This document shows positions 1-9,320 of a DNA stretch of 64,000 nt, piece after piece (within the stretch, counting starts at the first letter, position 1; the number at the start of each line of letters is the position of its first letter). The stretch is from positions 1 to 64,000 of the forward strand of contig CAZCQH010000010.1 of NCBI GenBank assembly GCA_964500805.1, given 5' to 3'. Position numbers and translations under genes: made by a program. This DNA comes from Ga0077555 sp964500805 (GTDB lineage Bacteria > Pseudomonadota > Alphaproteobacteria > Rhizobiales > Hyphomicrobiaceae). A model generated the notes under the pieces. That model was given only the letters and a program-made list of their open reading frames with translations. It did not search any database and had not been told where the DNA came from.

Positions 1-1
1 C

Positions 2-1054
<1,053 letters not shown>

Positions 1055-1084
1055 GCTCGGCGCCGTTCAGCGCAGACAAATCGA

Positions 1085-1109
1085 GGGCGGCTGTCAGGAG
1101 CCGCCCTTT
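1085..1109 (+). terminator. Rho-independent terminator of groEL
   Basis: A perfect 8-bp stem (GGGCGGCT with AGCCGCCC) closes a 6-nt loop and is followed by TTTGT. It begins 30 nt after the groEL stop codon. The convergent DUF808 gene ends 129 nt further on. Confidence 0.85.
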
Positions 1110-1237
1110 GTCATGTTGTTGCGAGGAGCCACGCGCAGGAAAGGCTGGTTCGATAGAGATGTCGCGAGGTTGGCCGCCGAGTCGAACCAGGGATCAGACA
1201 CTGTCGGGAATGGAATCGGACAAGGGAAATCACTCCA

Positions 1238-2173
1238 TCAATGCCCGCCACCAAATCCGAGCTTCTCCACTGCAATCGCCGTCAGCCAGCCAAGGAAAAG
1301 CCCGATCACGCCAGCAGCCATCGCGTCGATGAGCCAGGCCATGACTCCAGACAACGGCCCGAAGATGCTGCCCACGGCATTGGCAGCCGCGTGAATCAAG
1401 CGCGCGAGGGCGGCGAGCCCGTACTGCTCCAGCCCGTGCAGGATGATCCCGCCGCCGACCCAAAGCATCGCGGCCATGCCGATGAGGCTCAACGTCTTGA
1501 GCAGTGACGGCATGAAATGCACCAGCCAGTTGCCGAACGCACGAGCCCAGTCACGGTGTCCCGCCTGCGCAAGATAGACGCCGAAATCGTCCGCCTTCAC
1601 AATCAGCGCGACGGCGCCGTAAACCGCACCGGTGACCACGACGGCCACCAGAACCAGCGCGAATGCCTGCATCCAGATGGTTGGCGCTTCCACGGCTGCG
1701 AGCGTGATCGCCATGATCTCCGCAGAAAGGATGAAGTCGGTGCGGATCGCGCTCGCGACCTTCTCCTCCTCGCTGAGAGATGTGTCGGGGGCTGCTGCGC
1801 CGGCCTCGGCTGCCGGCGGGTGCATCAGCTGATGCACTTTCTCATAACCCTCGAAGCACAGGAACAGTCCGCCCGCCATTAGCAGAGGCGTGATCGCCCA
1901 GGGTGCAAATGTAGTCAGCAGCAGCGCCGCGGGTAGCAGATATAGCAGCTTATTCTTGATCGAGCCCCAGGCGATCTTGGCGATGATCGGCAACTCGCGC
2001 TCGGCGGCGAAACCGACCACATAGCGTGGTGTTACAGCTGCATCGTCGATGACGATGCCTGCGGTTTTCTTGCCGGCCTTGATCGCTTGTACGGCGACGT
2101 CATCCAGTGAGGCCGCCGCTGCCTTCGAGATGGCGGCGATATCGTCGAGCAGCGCGAAGAACCCAGATGTCAT
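1238..2173 (-). CDS. DUF808 family (YedI-like) inner-membrane protein
   Basis: A polytopic inner-membrane protein of the DUF808/YedI family; its biochemical role is not established. The 311 residues match the usual family length of about 300. The N-terminus (GFFALLDDIAAISKAAAASLDDVA) is the family signature, followed by a lysine-rich stretch (KAGKKTAGIVIDD) and several hydrophobic helices between about residues 75 and 305. A cytoplasmic alanine-rich loop with TSLSEEEKVASAIRTDF lies near the middle. The ATG start at 2173 has no strong ribosome binding site. The gene is convergent with groEL and divergent from the crotonase at 2466, so the 292-bp gap probably carries both promoters. Confidence 0.9.
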   Translation of the reverse strand: MTSGFFALLDDIAAISKAAAASLDDVAVQAIKAGKKTAGIVIDDAAVTPRYVVGFAAERELPIIAKIAWGSIKNKLLYLLPAALLLTTFAPWAITPLLMAGGLFLCFEGYEKVHQLMHPPAAEAGAAAPDTSLSEEEKVASAIRTDFILSAEIMAITLAAVEAPTIWMQAFALVLVAVVVTGAVYGAVALIVKADDFGVYLAQAGHRDWARAFGNWLVHFMPSLLKTLSLIGMAAMLWVGGGIILHGLEQYGLAALARLIHAAANAVGSIFGPLSGVMAWLIDAMAAGVIGLFLGWLTAIAVEKLGFGGGH

Positions 2174-2465
2174 GCGAAATTCGGAGCCAGAAGGTTCGGA
2201 GAGAAACTACCGCTCTCAGGCGAGGGCACTCAGGAGGTCATCCTATACAGGGTATCGGCGTGCCCGATTGGTAACGCGTGGCCCTGCTTCGGGATTGTCC
2301 TCGATCACCAGCATCCAGGACGACGCGAGGTGGTGTTGTCGGTGTGGTTATGTCGATCGTCGCAGGAATGTGGTTTCCCTCGCCTCAAAACTCAAGCCGA
2401 AAGCTTGCGTTCGCCTCGAAGAGGTGCTGCAACCGCAACAGCCCGAGCGCAAACTGGATGATGGA

Positions 2466-3248
2466 ATGGCCGATCAGAACTCCGAAACTCTCATTTCCCG
2501 CGATGGCGCGGTGTTGACGATTACGCTGAACCGGCCCGAGAAGCACAACGCGCTGACGTTCGGAATGTATACGGCAATCGCCGAGGCCTGCGAGCAGCCG
2601 CCTGCCGATGTGCGCTGTGTCGTCATAACGGGCGCCGGCCAGAAGGCCTTCGCGGCAGGTACCGATATTGCCCAGTTCCGCGCCTTCAAAACGCCCGAGG
2701 ACGGTGTCACCTACGAGCACCGGGTTGACGAGATCCTGACGTCCATCGAGAGCTGCCCAGTCCCGGTGATTGCCGCCATCTCCGGAGCCTGCACGGGCGG
2801 GGGCGCGGCCATCGTTGCCTGCTGCGATATCCGGCTTGGCACACGCGACATGAGATATGGCTATCCGATCGCGCGCACGCTCGGCAATTGCCTTTCGGCG
2901 AGCACCTTGCAACGCCTCGTCCATCTGATGGGGCCGGCTCCCGTTACGCAGATGCTCTATTCCTCGGATTTGATGACTGCCGAGCAGTGCCTCGCTGCCC
3001 AGCTCGTTACCGAGGTCCTGGACGATCACGCCGCGCTCATGTCCCGCGCGAACGCACTCGCCCGGCAGGTTGCTGCCAACGCTCCGTTGACCGTCTCGAC
3101 GACGAAGATGCTGCTCCGCCGCCTACGCGATGCGGAGCCGAAAGTGGACGACCGTGATCTCGTCGCCAAGGTCTACACCAGCGCCGATTTTCGTGAGGGT
3201 CTCGAGTCGTTCCTCGCCAAGCGCAAGCCGGTGTGGACGGGGCGGTAA
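2466..3248 (+). CDS. Enoyl-CoA hydratase/isomerase (crotonase) family protein
   Basis: A 260-residue crotonase-fold enzyme acting on acyl-CoA thioesters. The ATG at 2466 is chosen because family homology starts right there (ISRDGAVLTITLNRPEKHNAL); the longer open frame upstream has no family similarity. The oxyanion-hole segments are visible as AFAAGTDIAQF and SGACTGGGAAIVACCDIR. The active-site region reads YGYPIARTLGN where true hydratases have FGxPE, so at least one of the two catalytic glutamates is replaced. The exact reaction (hydration, isomerisation, C-C cleavage) therefore cannot be assigned. No beta-oxidation partner is adjacent; the next gene is a solute-binding protein 217 bp downstream. 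Confidence 0.9.
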   Translation: MADQNSETLISRDGAVLTITLNRPEKHNALTFGMYTAIAEACEQPPADVRCVVITGAGQKAFAAGTDIAQFRAFKTPEDGVTYEHRVDEILTSIESCPVPVIAAISGACTGGGAAIVACCDIRLGTRDMRYGYPIARTLGNCLSASTLQRLVHLMGPAPVTQMLYSSDLMTAEQCLAAQLVTEVLDDHAALMSRANALARQVAANAPLTVSTTKMLLRRLRDAEPKVDDRDLVAKVYTSADFREGLESFLAKRKPVWTGR

Positions 3249-3465
3249 GCAGGACTTCGTGGTCTTGAGGTCGGTGAGTTCACCTGAGGTGTTGCCATCG
3301 GCGCCGGAAAGCTTCTTGTCAGCTCAATAGAGTGTGCATGCCTGCTGCGCGCCCTCGATTGCGACCGCCCAATGACCCGCCACAATCGCGCTGCTAGCAT
3401 TCGGCTAGTCGAATACCGAGAAACGCCAACGTGACGATCGATAGCCGAGGGAAGAGGACACGCCC

Positions 3466-5163
3466 ATGAATGAAAACAGCAATGGCCGCTTTCTGAGCGA
3501 CCGTCGCGACTTCCTGAAGAACAGTGCCGCTGGCATGGCAGTTGCTGCCGCCTACGGGCTCTTTCCTGATCAGGCGCTTGCCCAGAACGTGCCGCTGCAA
3601 TTCGACGGCTCGACGTTTCAGTTGAAGGCCCCTGAGCCCACGCCAAAGCGCGGTGGGGTGCTCAGGATTTGCGTGCTCTCACGGCAGCCGCATTTCGACG
3701 TGCACCAATCCGGGACCTTCGCCAACATCTCGACGCAAGGGTGCATGTTCGACAACCTGATCCGCCGCGACCCCCGCGACAGCGGCAAGTCGATCATCCC
3801 AGATCTCGCGCACAGCTGGGACATATCGAAGGACGGTACCAGCTACACTTTCATGCTGCGCAAAGGCGTGCAGTTCCATGACGGCGCCGAGCTCACGGCG
3901 GAGGACGTCAAGGCCACCTTCGACCGCATCGCCAAGCCGCCGTCCGGCATCGCCATCCCGCGCTCGAGCCTGTTCACGGCGGTCTCCGAGATCAACGCCC
4001 GCGACAAGCACACAGTCGAGTTCAAGCTCGCCGAGCCGAGGCCCGTCAACTTCATCATGTCCGCGATCGCAAGCGGTTGGAACGTCATCGTCCGAAAGAA
4101 GGTGCTCGAGGACAACAACTTCAATCTTCGGCGCGTCAACAATCTGTCGGGCACCGGCCCATTCGTTTCCGTCAAGCGGGTCGAGAACGAGGTATGGGAG
4201 TTCGAGCGCAACAAGAACTACTGGAACAAGGACCTGCCGTATCTCGATGGGCTGCAGGTCGTGCACGCGCTGCCGTTCTCGCCCGAGATGGCTTCGGCGC
4301 TGCTCTCGAACCGCGTCGACTATGTGCGCGTCACCGATCCAGGCACCATCAAGCGGGTCCAACAGAACCCGAACATGAGTAGCGCACAGTACTATCAGAG
4401 CGTCATTCACGCGGTGTGGCCGAACAACAAGAAGAAGCCATTCGACGACCCGCGCGTGCGCCGCGCAATGCATCTGGTGTTCGACCGGCCGGCCCTTGTC
4501 GAGGTTTGCAAGGATTTGGCCCCGACGATGACGGGCGGCTTCATCTATCCGTTCTCCGAATTCGCGACGCCGAAGGCGGAGATGGACAAGCGCCTCGGCT
4601 ACCAACCGGACCCGGAGGCCTCGATCAAGGAGGCGAGGGCGCTGATGCAGGCGGCGGGTTTCGGGCAAGGCATGAAGAGCCTCGACTTCCTGGTGCGCGA
4701 TTTGCCGAACACCAAGCTTTGGTCGCAGGCCGTGCAGGCGATCCTGCAGCAGACGCTCAACATCGAGACGAAGCTGCGCGTGGCGCCGGAATCGACGTGG
4801 TTCGACGATGCCAAGTCCGGAAACTTCGACATCTTGATCGGCGTCATCATCTCGGCGCTGCTCGATCCTTCCGACTATTTCCGCGCCTGGTACGGTGAGG
4901 GCGGACCGCAGAACCACGCGTTCTGGAGCAACCCGAATTTTGCCGAGACCCTGCTTAAGATCGATCGCGAGGTGGACGCCGCAATGCGGCTCGCCCACAT
5001 CCGCGAGGCGGAGAAGATCATGGAAGACGATCCGCCGCTCCTGCCGATGGTGTGGGAGAAGATCAATGATGCTTGGTACAACTACGTGAAGGGCATCCGC
5101 CCGCAGGAGTACTTCGGTCTCTACGATGTCAACCGTTACGACGTGGCGTGGCTGGACAAGTGA
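3466..5163 (+). CDS. ABC transporter substrate-binding protein, family 5 (peptide/nickel type)
   Basis: A 565-residue periplasmic binding protein of the SBP_bac_5 family, which captures oligopeptides, glutathione, opines or other solutes for an ABC importer. The N-terminus carries a Tat-type signal (SDRRDFLKNSAAGMAVAAAYG, cleavage near ALAQ at about residue 40), implying export in folded form. Family landmarks are PDLAHSWDISKDGTSYTFMLRKGVQFHDG and FERNKNYW. A GAGGA motif precedes the ATG. No permease or ATPase gene lies nearby, so it is an orphan binding protein whose membrane partners must be encoded elsewhere. The ligand cannot be predicted. Confidence 0.93.
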   Translation: MNENSNGRFLSDRRDFLKNSAAGMAVAAAYGLFPDQALAQNVPLQFDGSTFQLKAPEPTPKRGGVLRICVLSRQPHFDVHQSGTFANISTQGCMFDNLIRRDPRDSGKSIIPDLAHSWDISKDGTSYTFMLRKGVQFHDGAELTAEDVKATFDRIAKPPSGIAIPRSSLFTAVSEINARDKHTVEFKLAEPRPVNFIMSAIASGWNVIVRKKVLEDNNFNLRRVNNLSGTGPFVSVKRVENEVWEFERNKNYWNKDLPYLDGLQVVHALPFSPEMASALLSNRVDYVRVTDPGTIKRVQQNPNMSSAQYYQSVIHAVWPNNKKKPFDDPRVRRAMHLVFDRPALVEVCKDLAPTMTGGFIYPFSEFATPKAEMDKRLGYQPDPEASIKEARALMQAAGFGQGMKSLDFLVRDLPNTKLWSQAVQAILQQTLNIETKLRVAPESTWFDDAKSGNFDILIGVIISALLDPSDYFRAWYGEGGPQNHAFWSNPNFAETLLKIDREVDAAMRLAHIREAEKIMEDDPPLLPMVWEKINDAWYNYVKGIRPQEYFGLYDVNRYDVAWLDK

Positions 5164-5175
5164 CTTCGGAGCACA

Positions 5176-5202
5176 CCGCTCGCTCTCAGAACGGGCGAGC
5201 GG
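5176..5202 (+). terminator. Candidate terminator hairpin after the family-5 binding protein
   Basis: An 8-bp perfect stem (CCGCTCGC / GCGAGCGG) with an 11-nt loop starts 13 nt after the stop codon. It is followed only by a mixed GCATTGCAATTG, not a T-run, so termination is likely but not certain. Confidence 0.45.
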
Positions 5203-5291
5203 GCATTGCAATTGTGGCCGGCGCCGGCGAATCGCATAAAGTCCAGTCCTGCGCCGCTTGCGGTTCGGCGTTATCGCAGCATTATAAGTGC

Positions 5292-5726
5292 ATGAGTGAG
5301 GATTCTATTTCGCGCCGGCAGTCGATCGCCATAATTTGCGCCCCGCTGTCTCCGGTGGGGCTCGGCGGTGCGCCAGTGCATGCAAACAATACCGCACATG
5401 CGCCGTTCATCGCGGAAGCATTCTGGCTGCGCGATGAGGCGGTCGCGGCAGGAGATCAGCCTTATGGCGCGGTCGTGGTGCTCGACGCGCAGATCGTCGG
5501 GCGCGGGATGAGCCGGGTGACACGCGATCGCAATCCGGACGCGCACGCCGAACGGCTCGCGCTCGCGCATGCCCAACGCGCGCTTGGGCGCCAGACGCTC
5601 GACGGGGCGATCGTCTATTCGTCCGCTCGGCCGTGTGCGATCTGCCAGCGCGCGTTGGCAGCGGCGCGGATCGCGCGCATGATCCATGGCAGCGATGCAA
5701 TAGACAGTGGTGCGCCGGCGCCGTGA
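5292..5726 (+). CDS. Nucleoside/nucleobase deaminase family protein with putative export signal
   Basis: A 144-residue member of the zinc-dependent cytidine/deoxycytidylate deaminase-like fold. The zinc site is visible: HAE (in DAHAERLAL) and PCAIC (in SARPCAICQRAL), the standard HxE...PCxxC pattern with the catalytic glutamate. The N-terminus SRRQSIAIICAPLSPVGLGG followed by APVHA resembles a twin-arginine signal peptide, which would place the enzyme in the periplasm, unlike the usual cytoplasmic guanine, cytosine or tRNA-adenosine deaminases. The substrate is unknown. The ATG at 5292 is preferred because the open frame upstream has no family similarity. It is convergent with the alcohol dehydrogenase. 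Confidence 0.8.
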   Translation: MSEDSISRRQSIAIICAPLSPVGLGGAPVHANNTAHAPFIAEAFWLRDEAVAAGDQPYGAVVVLDAQIVGRGMSRVTRDRNPDAHAERLALAHAQRALGRQTLDGAIVYSSARPCAICQRALAAARIARMIHGSDAIDSGAPAP

Positions 5727-5813
5727 GGCGAGGGCGGCGTGCGCCGGCCGTTGCTGTCAAAAGCCGAGTGGCGGTGCCGAGCTGAAGGCCAGGCACCGCT
5801 TCGGCCTTACGGA

Positions 5814-6926
5814 TCAATGCTTCGCTTTCGCGACGCCGAAGTCGATCACGCTGCGGATCACCTTGCCGGCCTTCATGTTGGCGAAGCCCTCGTTGATCTG
5901 CTCGAGCTTGATGTGCGCTGAGACGAAGTCATCGAGGTGGAGCTTGCCGCGCCGGTAGAAGTCCATCAGCCGCGGCATGTCGATGCGGAATCGGTTCGAG
6001 CCCATGGACGAGCCCTGGATCTTCTTCTCGCGCAGGAAATCGAAGCCGTGCACCTCGATGTTCATGCCGAAGGGCACCATGCCGACAATGGTCGCCGTTC
6101 CGCCGTAGCGCAGCATCTTGAACGCGTTCTCGGCCGTCTGCTTGAGCCCCAGGCACTCGATCGCGTGATGCACGCCGTCCGACGGCTTGCCACCGAGTGC
6201 TGCGCGGATCTGCTCTACCGGATCGCCGTTTGCGGGATTGATGAGATCGGTCGCGCCGATCTTTGCTGCCATTTGCAGCTTGGCCGGATTGGTGTCGACC
6301 GCGAAAATGCGTCCTGCGCCCGCCACCGCCGCGCCGTTCACCGCCGCCATGCCGACGCCGCCGCAGCCGATGACGGCCACCGTCTCACCGGGTGCCACTT
6401 TCGCCGTGTTCACAGCCGCGCCGAAGCCGGTGATCACACCGCAGCCGATCAGCGCCGCGCGATCGAGCGGGAAATCCTTGTCGATCTTCACCATCGAGTT
6501 CTCGTGCACAAGCATCATCTCGGCGTGCGAGGATAGGTTGGTGAAGGTGTTGACGTGGCTGCCCTTCATGGAGAGGCGCTTCACGTGCCCGGGAAGTGTC
6601 TTCACCTCGGTGTCGAGGCAGAGCACGGGGCGGCCAGAGTTGCAGTTCTCGCAGGTGCCGCAGAACACCGAGAGGCAGGTGATGACGTGATCGCCTTTCT
6701 TCACGTATCGGACCTCCGAGCCCACCTCCTCGACGATGCCAGCGGCCTCGTGACCGAGTACGACGGGCATCGGATGCGGATAGAGTCCCTCGATGAAATG
6801 CAGGTCGGAGTGGCAGAGGCCTGAGAACGCTGTGCGCAGCAGCACCTCGTGCGGGCCCGGTTTCTTGACCTCGACCTCCTCGATGACCAGCGGTTTGTTC
6901 GCTTCATAGAGCACGGCAGCTTTCAT
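5814..6926 (-). CDS. Zinc-dependent alcohol dehydrogenase (medium-chain family)
   Basis: A 370-residue NAD(P)-dependent alcohol/aldehyde oxidoreductase of the class III/AdhC-like branch. Catalytic-zinc ligands are C38 (GLCHSD), H59-E60 (GHEAAG) and C162 (GCGVITGFG). The four structural-zinc cysteines are C89, C92, C95 and C103 (CGTCENCNSGRPVLC). The Rossmann motif GCGGVG lies at 187-192. A strong AAGGAGG ribosome binding site precedes the ATG. The gene is monocistronic and diverges from the small secreted protein at 7260. The substrate (short or medium alcohol, or an S-hydroxymethyl thiol adduct) cannot be fixed from sequence alone. Confidence 0.93.
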   Translation of the reverse strand: MKAAVLYEANKPLVIEEVEVKKPGPHEVLLRTAFSGLCHSDLHFIEGLYPHPMPVVLGHEAAGIVEEVGSEVRYVKKGDHVITCLSVFCGTCENCNSGRPVLCLDTEVKTLPGHVKRLSMKGSHVNTFTNLSSHAEMMLVHENSMVKIDKDFPLDRAALIGCGVITGFGAAVNTAKVAPGETVAVIGCGGVGMAAVNGAAVAGAGRIFAVDTNPAKLQMAAKIGATDLINPANGDPVEQIRAALGGKPSDGVHHAIECLGLKQTAENAFKMLRYGGTATIVGMVPFGMNIEVHGFDFLREKKIQGSSMGSNRFRIDMPRLMDFYRRGKLHLDDFVSAHIKLEQINEGFANMKAGKVIRSVIDFGVAKAKH

Positions 6927-7259
6927 GGGGCTCCTCCTTCTGGTGTCCGGTGTGCTTCTTTGACCTGACGGCTACCGCGAGAATACCGCGTCTCACCGCA
7001 ACGGCAACATGGGGACCATGTTGTGTTCGAAGTGGCATCCACCCTGAATCCACACCGGCAAGCTGATCTGCAGTTCGGCCTGCCTTCGCCCGCATGCACA
7101 TCGAGCCCCACGGCAGGCGTCCCCGGACAGAGGATGCCCCGCTCTTCACACTTGCTTAACCAGCTTGCTTAGGGTCGAGATCATGATAGGCCGTGCAACT
7201 GATTCGCTCGTTGTTCAGCGATCATGCTGTGCCTGACGGCCGGCAGGGGGAAAAGAAAC
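6927..7259. promoter_or_regulatory. Divergent intergenic region with a direct repeat
   Basis: This 333-bp gap separates two divergent genes and holds no convincing reading frame. It must contain both promoters. An 8-bp direct repeat, CTTGCTTA, occurs at 7151-7158 and again at 7164-7171. The 13-bp period is a little over one helical turn, so it could be an operator or part of a promoter for the downstream secreted protein. The assignment is tentative. Confidence 0.35.
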
Positions 7260-7544
7260 ATGAAACTGGGATTGGGACTGGGCTTCGTTGCGGCCGCAGG
7301 TTTGGCGCTGGCGCTCGGTTCGGCACCTGCCGACGCAAAGAACGGCCGTGGCGGCGGAGGTGGATTCGGCGGCAGCAGCGTCAACGGCGGGGCTTCGTCG
7401 TTCGCGCCGGGTCACCTCAAGCCGGAAGGCGGCAACGCTCGCGACTACGCGCCGGGCCGCATCAAGAAAAAGGGCGAGTCCGCCAGGAACTACGCACCAG
7501 GTCAGCGGATGCGCGTTCAGCAGTTCAACGAGATGGCGCGATAA
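7260..7544 (+). CDS. Small secreted glycine-rich protein with a 15-residue tandem repeat
   Basis: A 94-residue protein of unknown function. It has a Sec signal peptide (MKLGLGLGFVAAAGLALALG, cleavage near ADA at about residue 22), then a glycine-rich patch (NGRGGGGGFGG). Two tandem 15-residue units follow, APGHLKPEGGNARDY and APGRIKKKGESARNY, plus a third start, APGQRM. The mature part is strongly basic. The ATG at 7260 follows a purine-rich GGGGGAAAAGAAAC stretch. The repeat pattern suggests a periplasmic or surface structural or binding role, but nothing in the sequence proves it. Confidence 0.75.
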   Translation: MKLGLGLGFVAAAGLALALGSAPADAKNGRGGGGGFGGSSVNGGASSFAPGHLKPEGGNARDYAPGRIKKKGESARNYAPGQRMRVQQFNEMAR

Positions 7545-7632
7545 GACGCGTAGCCGGCCAACGCATCAAGCAGCGTTCTAATCGCGAAGACCGTTCGGCT
7601 TTGGAGCGCGAGGAGATAGGACGAGCGCGTCC

Positions 7633-9114
7633 TTATGCCCACGGCCTCTGCGCCGCCGCGTTGCGACCCGCGATGCGGCCGAAGGCCAAGCACTCGCCGA
7701 TGTTACCGGTACCCTGATAGAGGTAGCTGTAAATCGAGCCGAGCTCGCCGGCGCTGTAGAGACGCGGAATCGGCGATCCATCCGGCCGCACGATCTCGGC
7801 GCGCTCGTTGCGCCGGGGGCCACCTTGGGTGTTCAGCATCGAAGGTGATAGCTCGACCGCGTAGTAGGGACCTTTAGCAATCGGCGTTAGCATCAGTGTT
7901 CGGCCGAACTGCGCGTCCTTGCCGGATGCGCAAAAGGCATTCCACTGGCGCACCTGTTCGCCCAGCGCCATCGCATCGACACCAATTAGTTTGGCCAGCG
8001 CCTCGACCGTGTCCGCCTTCTTGATCCACCCTTTCGCCAGCTCGGCGGAATTATCCTCGCTCCACTGGTATTTCTCGATGATCTGGGTCCAGCCGTGGCT
8101 CGGCGTCTTGTCGTAGAGGGGCCCCGCCGAGAGATGTGCATGATCGCAAATCATGTGCATCGGGCAGGGGGTTGGCAGCGGCAGCCAGCGGCCGTTGATC
8201 GGCACCTTGCCGTGTCGGGTCTTGAATTTTTCGTCGCAGAAGCGGCGGCCGTCCGGGCCCACTACGATCGCGCCACCGGGCACGATCTTACTGTAGTGGA
8301 ACGCCTGCATCGACATCGAGGTCGGGATCTCCGGCACCTTCAGCGCCATCGACGGGCCGGCGTAATTATTCATGTGCCAGAGGTCAGCGCCGGCCATTTG
8401 CGCCATCGTGATGCCGTCGCCCTCATTGTAGGGCGAGCCGGACGTGTAGCAGTAGGGAATACCCGGTAGGTAATTGCGGATCATCTCCTGGTTGTTCTCG
8501 AAACCGCCACAGGTCAGGATCACGCCGCGCCGCGCCTTTATGTTGAGCGAACTGCCACGCTCCTCCGCGCGGATGCCGATGATCTCTTTCGTCACGTCGT
8601 CTTGGATCAGCGTGCGAGCCGGCGTTTCGTAGCGGATCGGGATCGGCCGTTCGAGTACGAGACGCTCGAACATCTTCCAGGTGAGCGAGTAGCCGTAGGT
8701 CGGCCCGTCATGAAACTTGTGCACGCAATCGGCACCGGGCAGATCTGGAAACTCAATGCCGACCGGCTGATGCTGGTGCTCCTGCGGGTCGCCGCCGAGT
8801 CGAGCCAGCCAGTCGTTGTTCCGCACCATCTCCTCGGCCCAGACTTTCACCATCACCTCGGGCACCTTGAAATGACCGCACAGCGCGGTGAGGTATTGAA
8901 TGCCTTTTTCGACTGACGACGTGTTGAGATAGCCCTGGCCTGCCACGCGGGTATTGCCGCCATGCTGACCCTTGGGCGCTTTTTCGAGGATCAGCACCTT
9001 GGCGCCGAGATCGTGCGCGGTCACTGCCGCTGCGACACCAGCGCCTCCGAAGCCGGCCACCACGACATCGGCCTCTGCATCCCACTGAGTGGGCGGTCTT
9101 GCGCTGCTGGCCAT
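7633..9114 (-). CDS. FAD-dependent oxidoreductase (fumarate reductase/tricarballylate dehydrogenase-like flavoprotein)
   Basis: A 493-residue flavoprotein of the FAD_binding_2 (succinate dehydrogenase/fumarate reductase) superfamily, which also includes 3-ketosteroid dehydrogenases and TcuA. It would catalyse FAD-dependent alkene reduction or alkane dehydrogenation of an organic acid or steroid-like substrate. Motifs are the dinucleotide-binding GFGGAG (residues 21-26), EKAPKGQHGGNTRVAGQGY, and the C-terminal FAD contact YSAGELGS...YQGTGNIGECLAFGRIAG. The start at 9114 (ATG) is chosen over the in-frame GTG at 9141 because AAGGAG lies 10 nt upstream of it. No membrane anchor or Fe-S subunit is adjacent. 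It is divergent from the thiolase fusion. Confidence 0.88.
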   Translation of the reverse strand: MASSARPPTQWDAEADVVVAGFGGAGVAAAVTAHDLGAKVLILEKAPKGQHGGNTRVAGQGYLNTSSVEKGIQYLTALCGHFKVPEVMVKVWAEEMVRNNDWLARLGGDPQEHQHQPVGIEFPDLPGADCVHKFHDGPTYGYSLTWKMFERLVLERPIPIRYETPARTLIQDDVTKEIIGIRAEERGSSLNIKARRGVILTCGGFENNQEMIRNYLPGIPYCYTSGSPYNEGDGITMAQMAGADLWHMNNYAGPSMALKVPEIPTSMSMQAFHYSKIVPGGAIVVGPDGRRFCDEKFKTRHGKVPINGRWLPLPTPCPMHMICDHAHLSAGPLYDKTPSHGWTQIIEKYQWSEDNSAELAKGWIKKADTVEALAKLIGVDAMALGEQVRQWNAFCASGKDAQFGRTLMLTPIAKGPYYAVELSPSMLNTQGGPRRNERAEIVRPDGSPIPRLYSAGELGSIYSYLYQGTGNIGECLAFGRIAGRNAAAQRPWA

Positions 9115-9320
9115 GCGTGAGCGGCTCCTTGCGTGTATCACGAATTGTGAGGTGGTCGATGTGGATACTGAGTGCGACCTTGGAGGCCCCGGGACTTAAG
9201 CGAGTGCCGAACCATCGGGCAAGCGGGCGATTTGCATGCGTGCTGCGTCGTCCAGTCCTGGCAATGGCTGGCGTTCCCCACTAGGTTCGGCACGAATGAT
9301 CGCCCACGCAGGACCGAACG

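Noticed and set aside
1108..1882. Plus-strand open frames over the DUF808 gene
   Set aside because: They lie antisense to a well-supported membrane protein, have no family character and are artefacts of GC-rich codon use.
2049..2465. N-terminal extension of the crotonase frame
   Set aside because: No similarity to any crotonase and it overlaps the start of the divergent DUF808 gene; the domain starts directly after the ATG at 2466.
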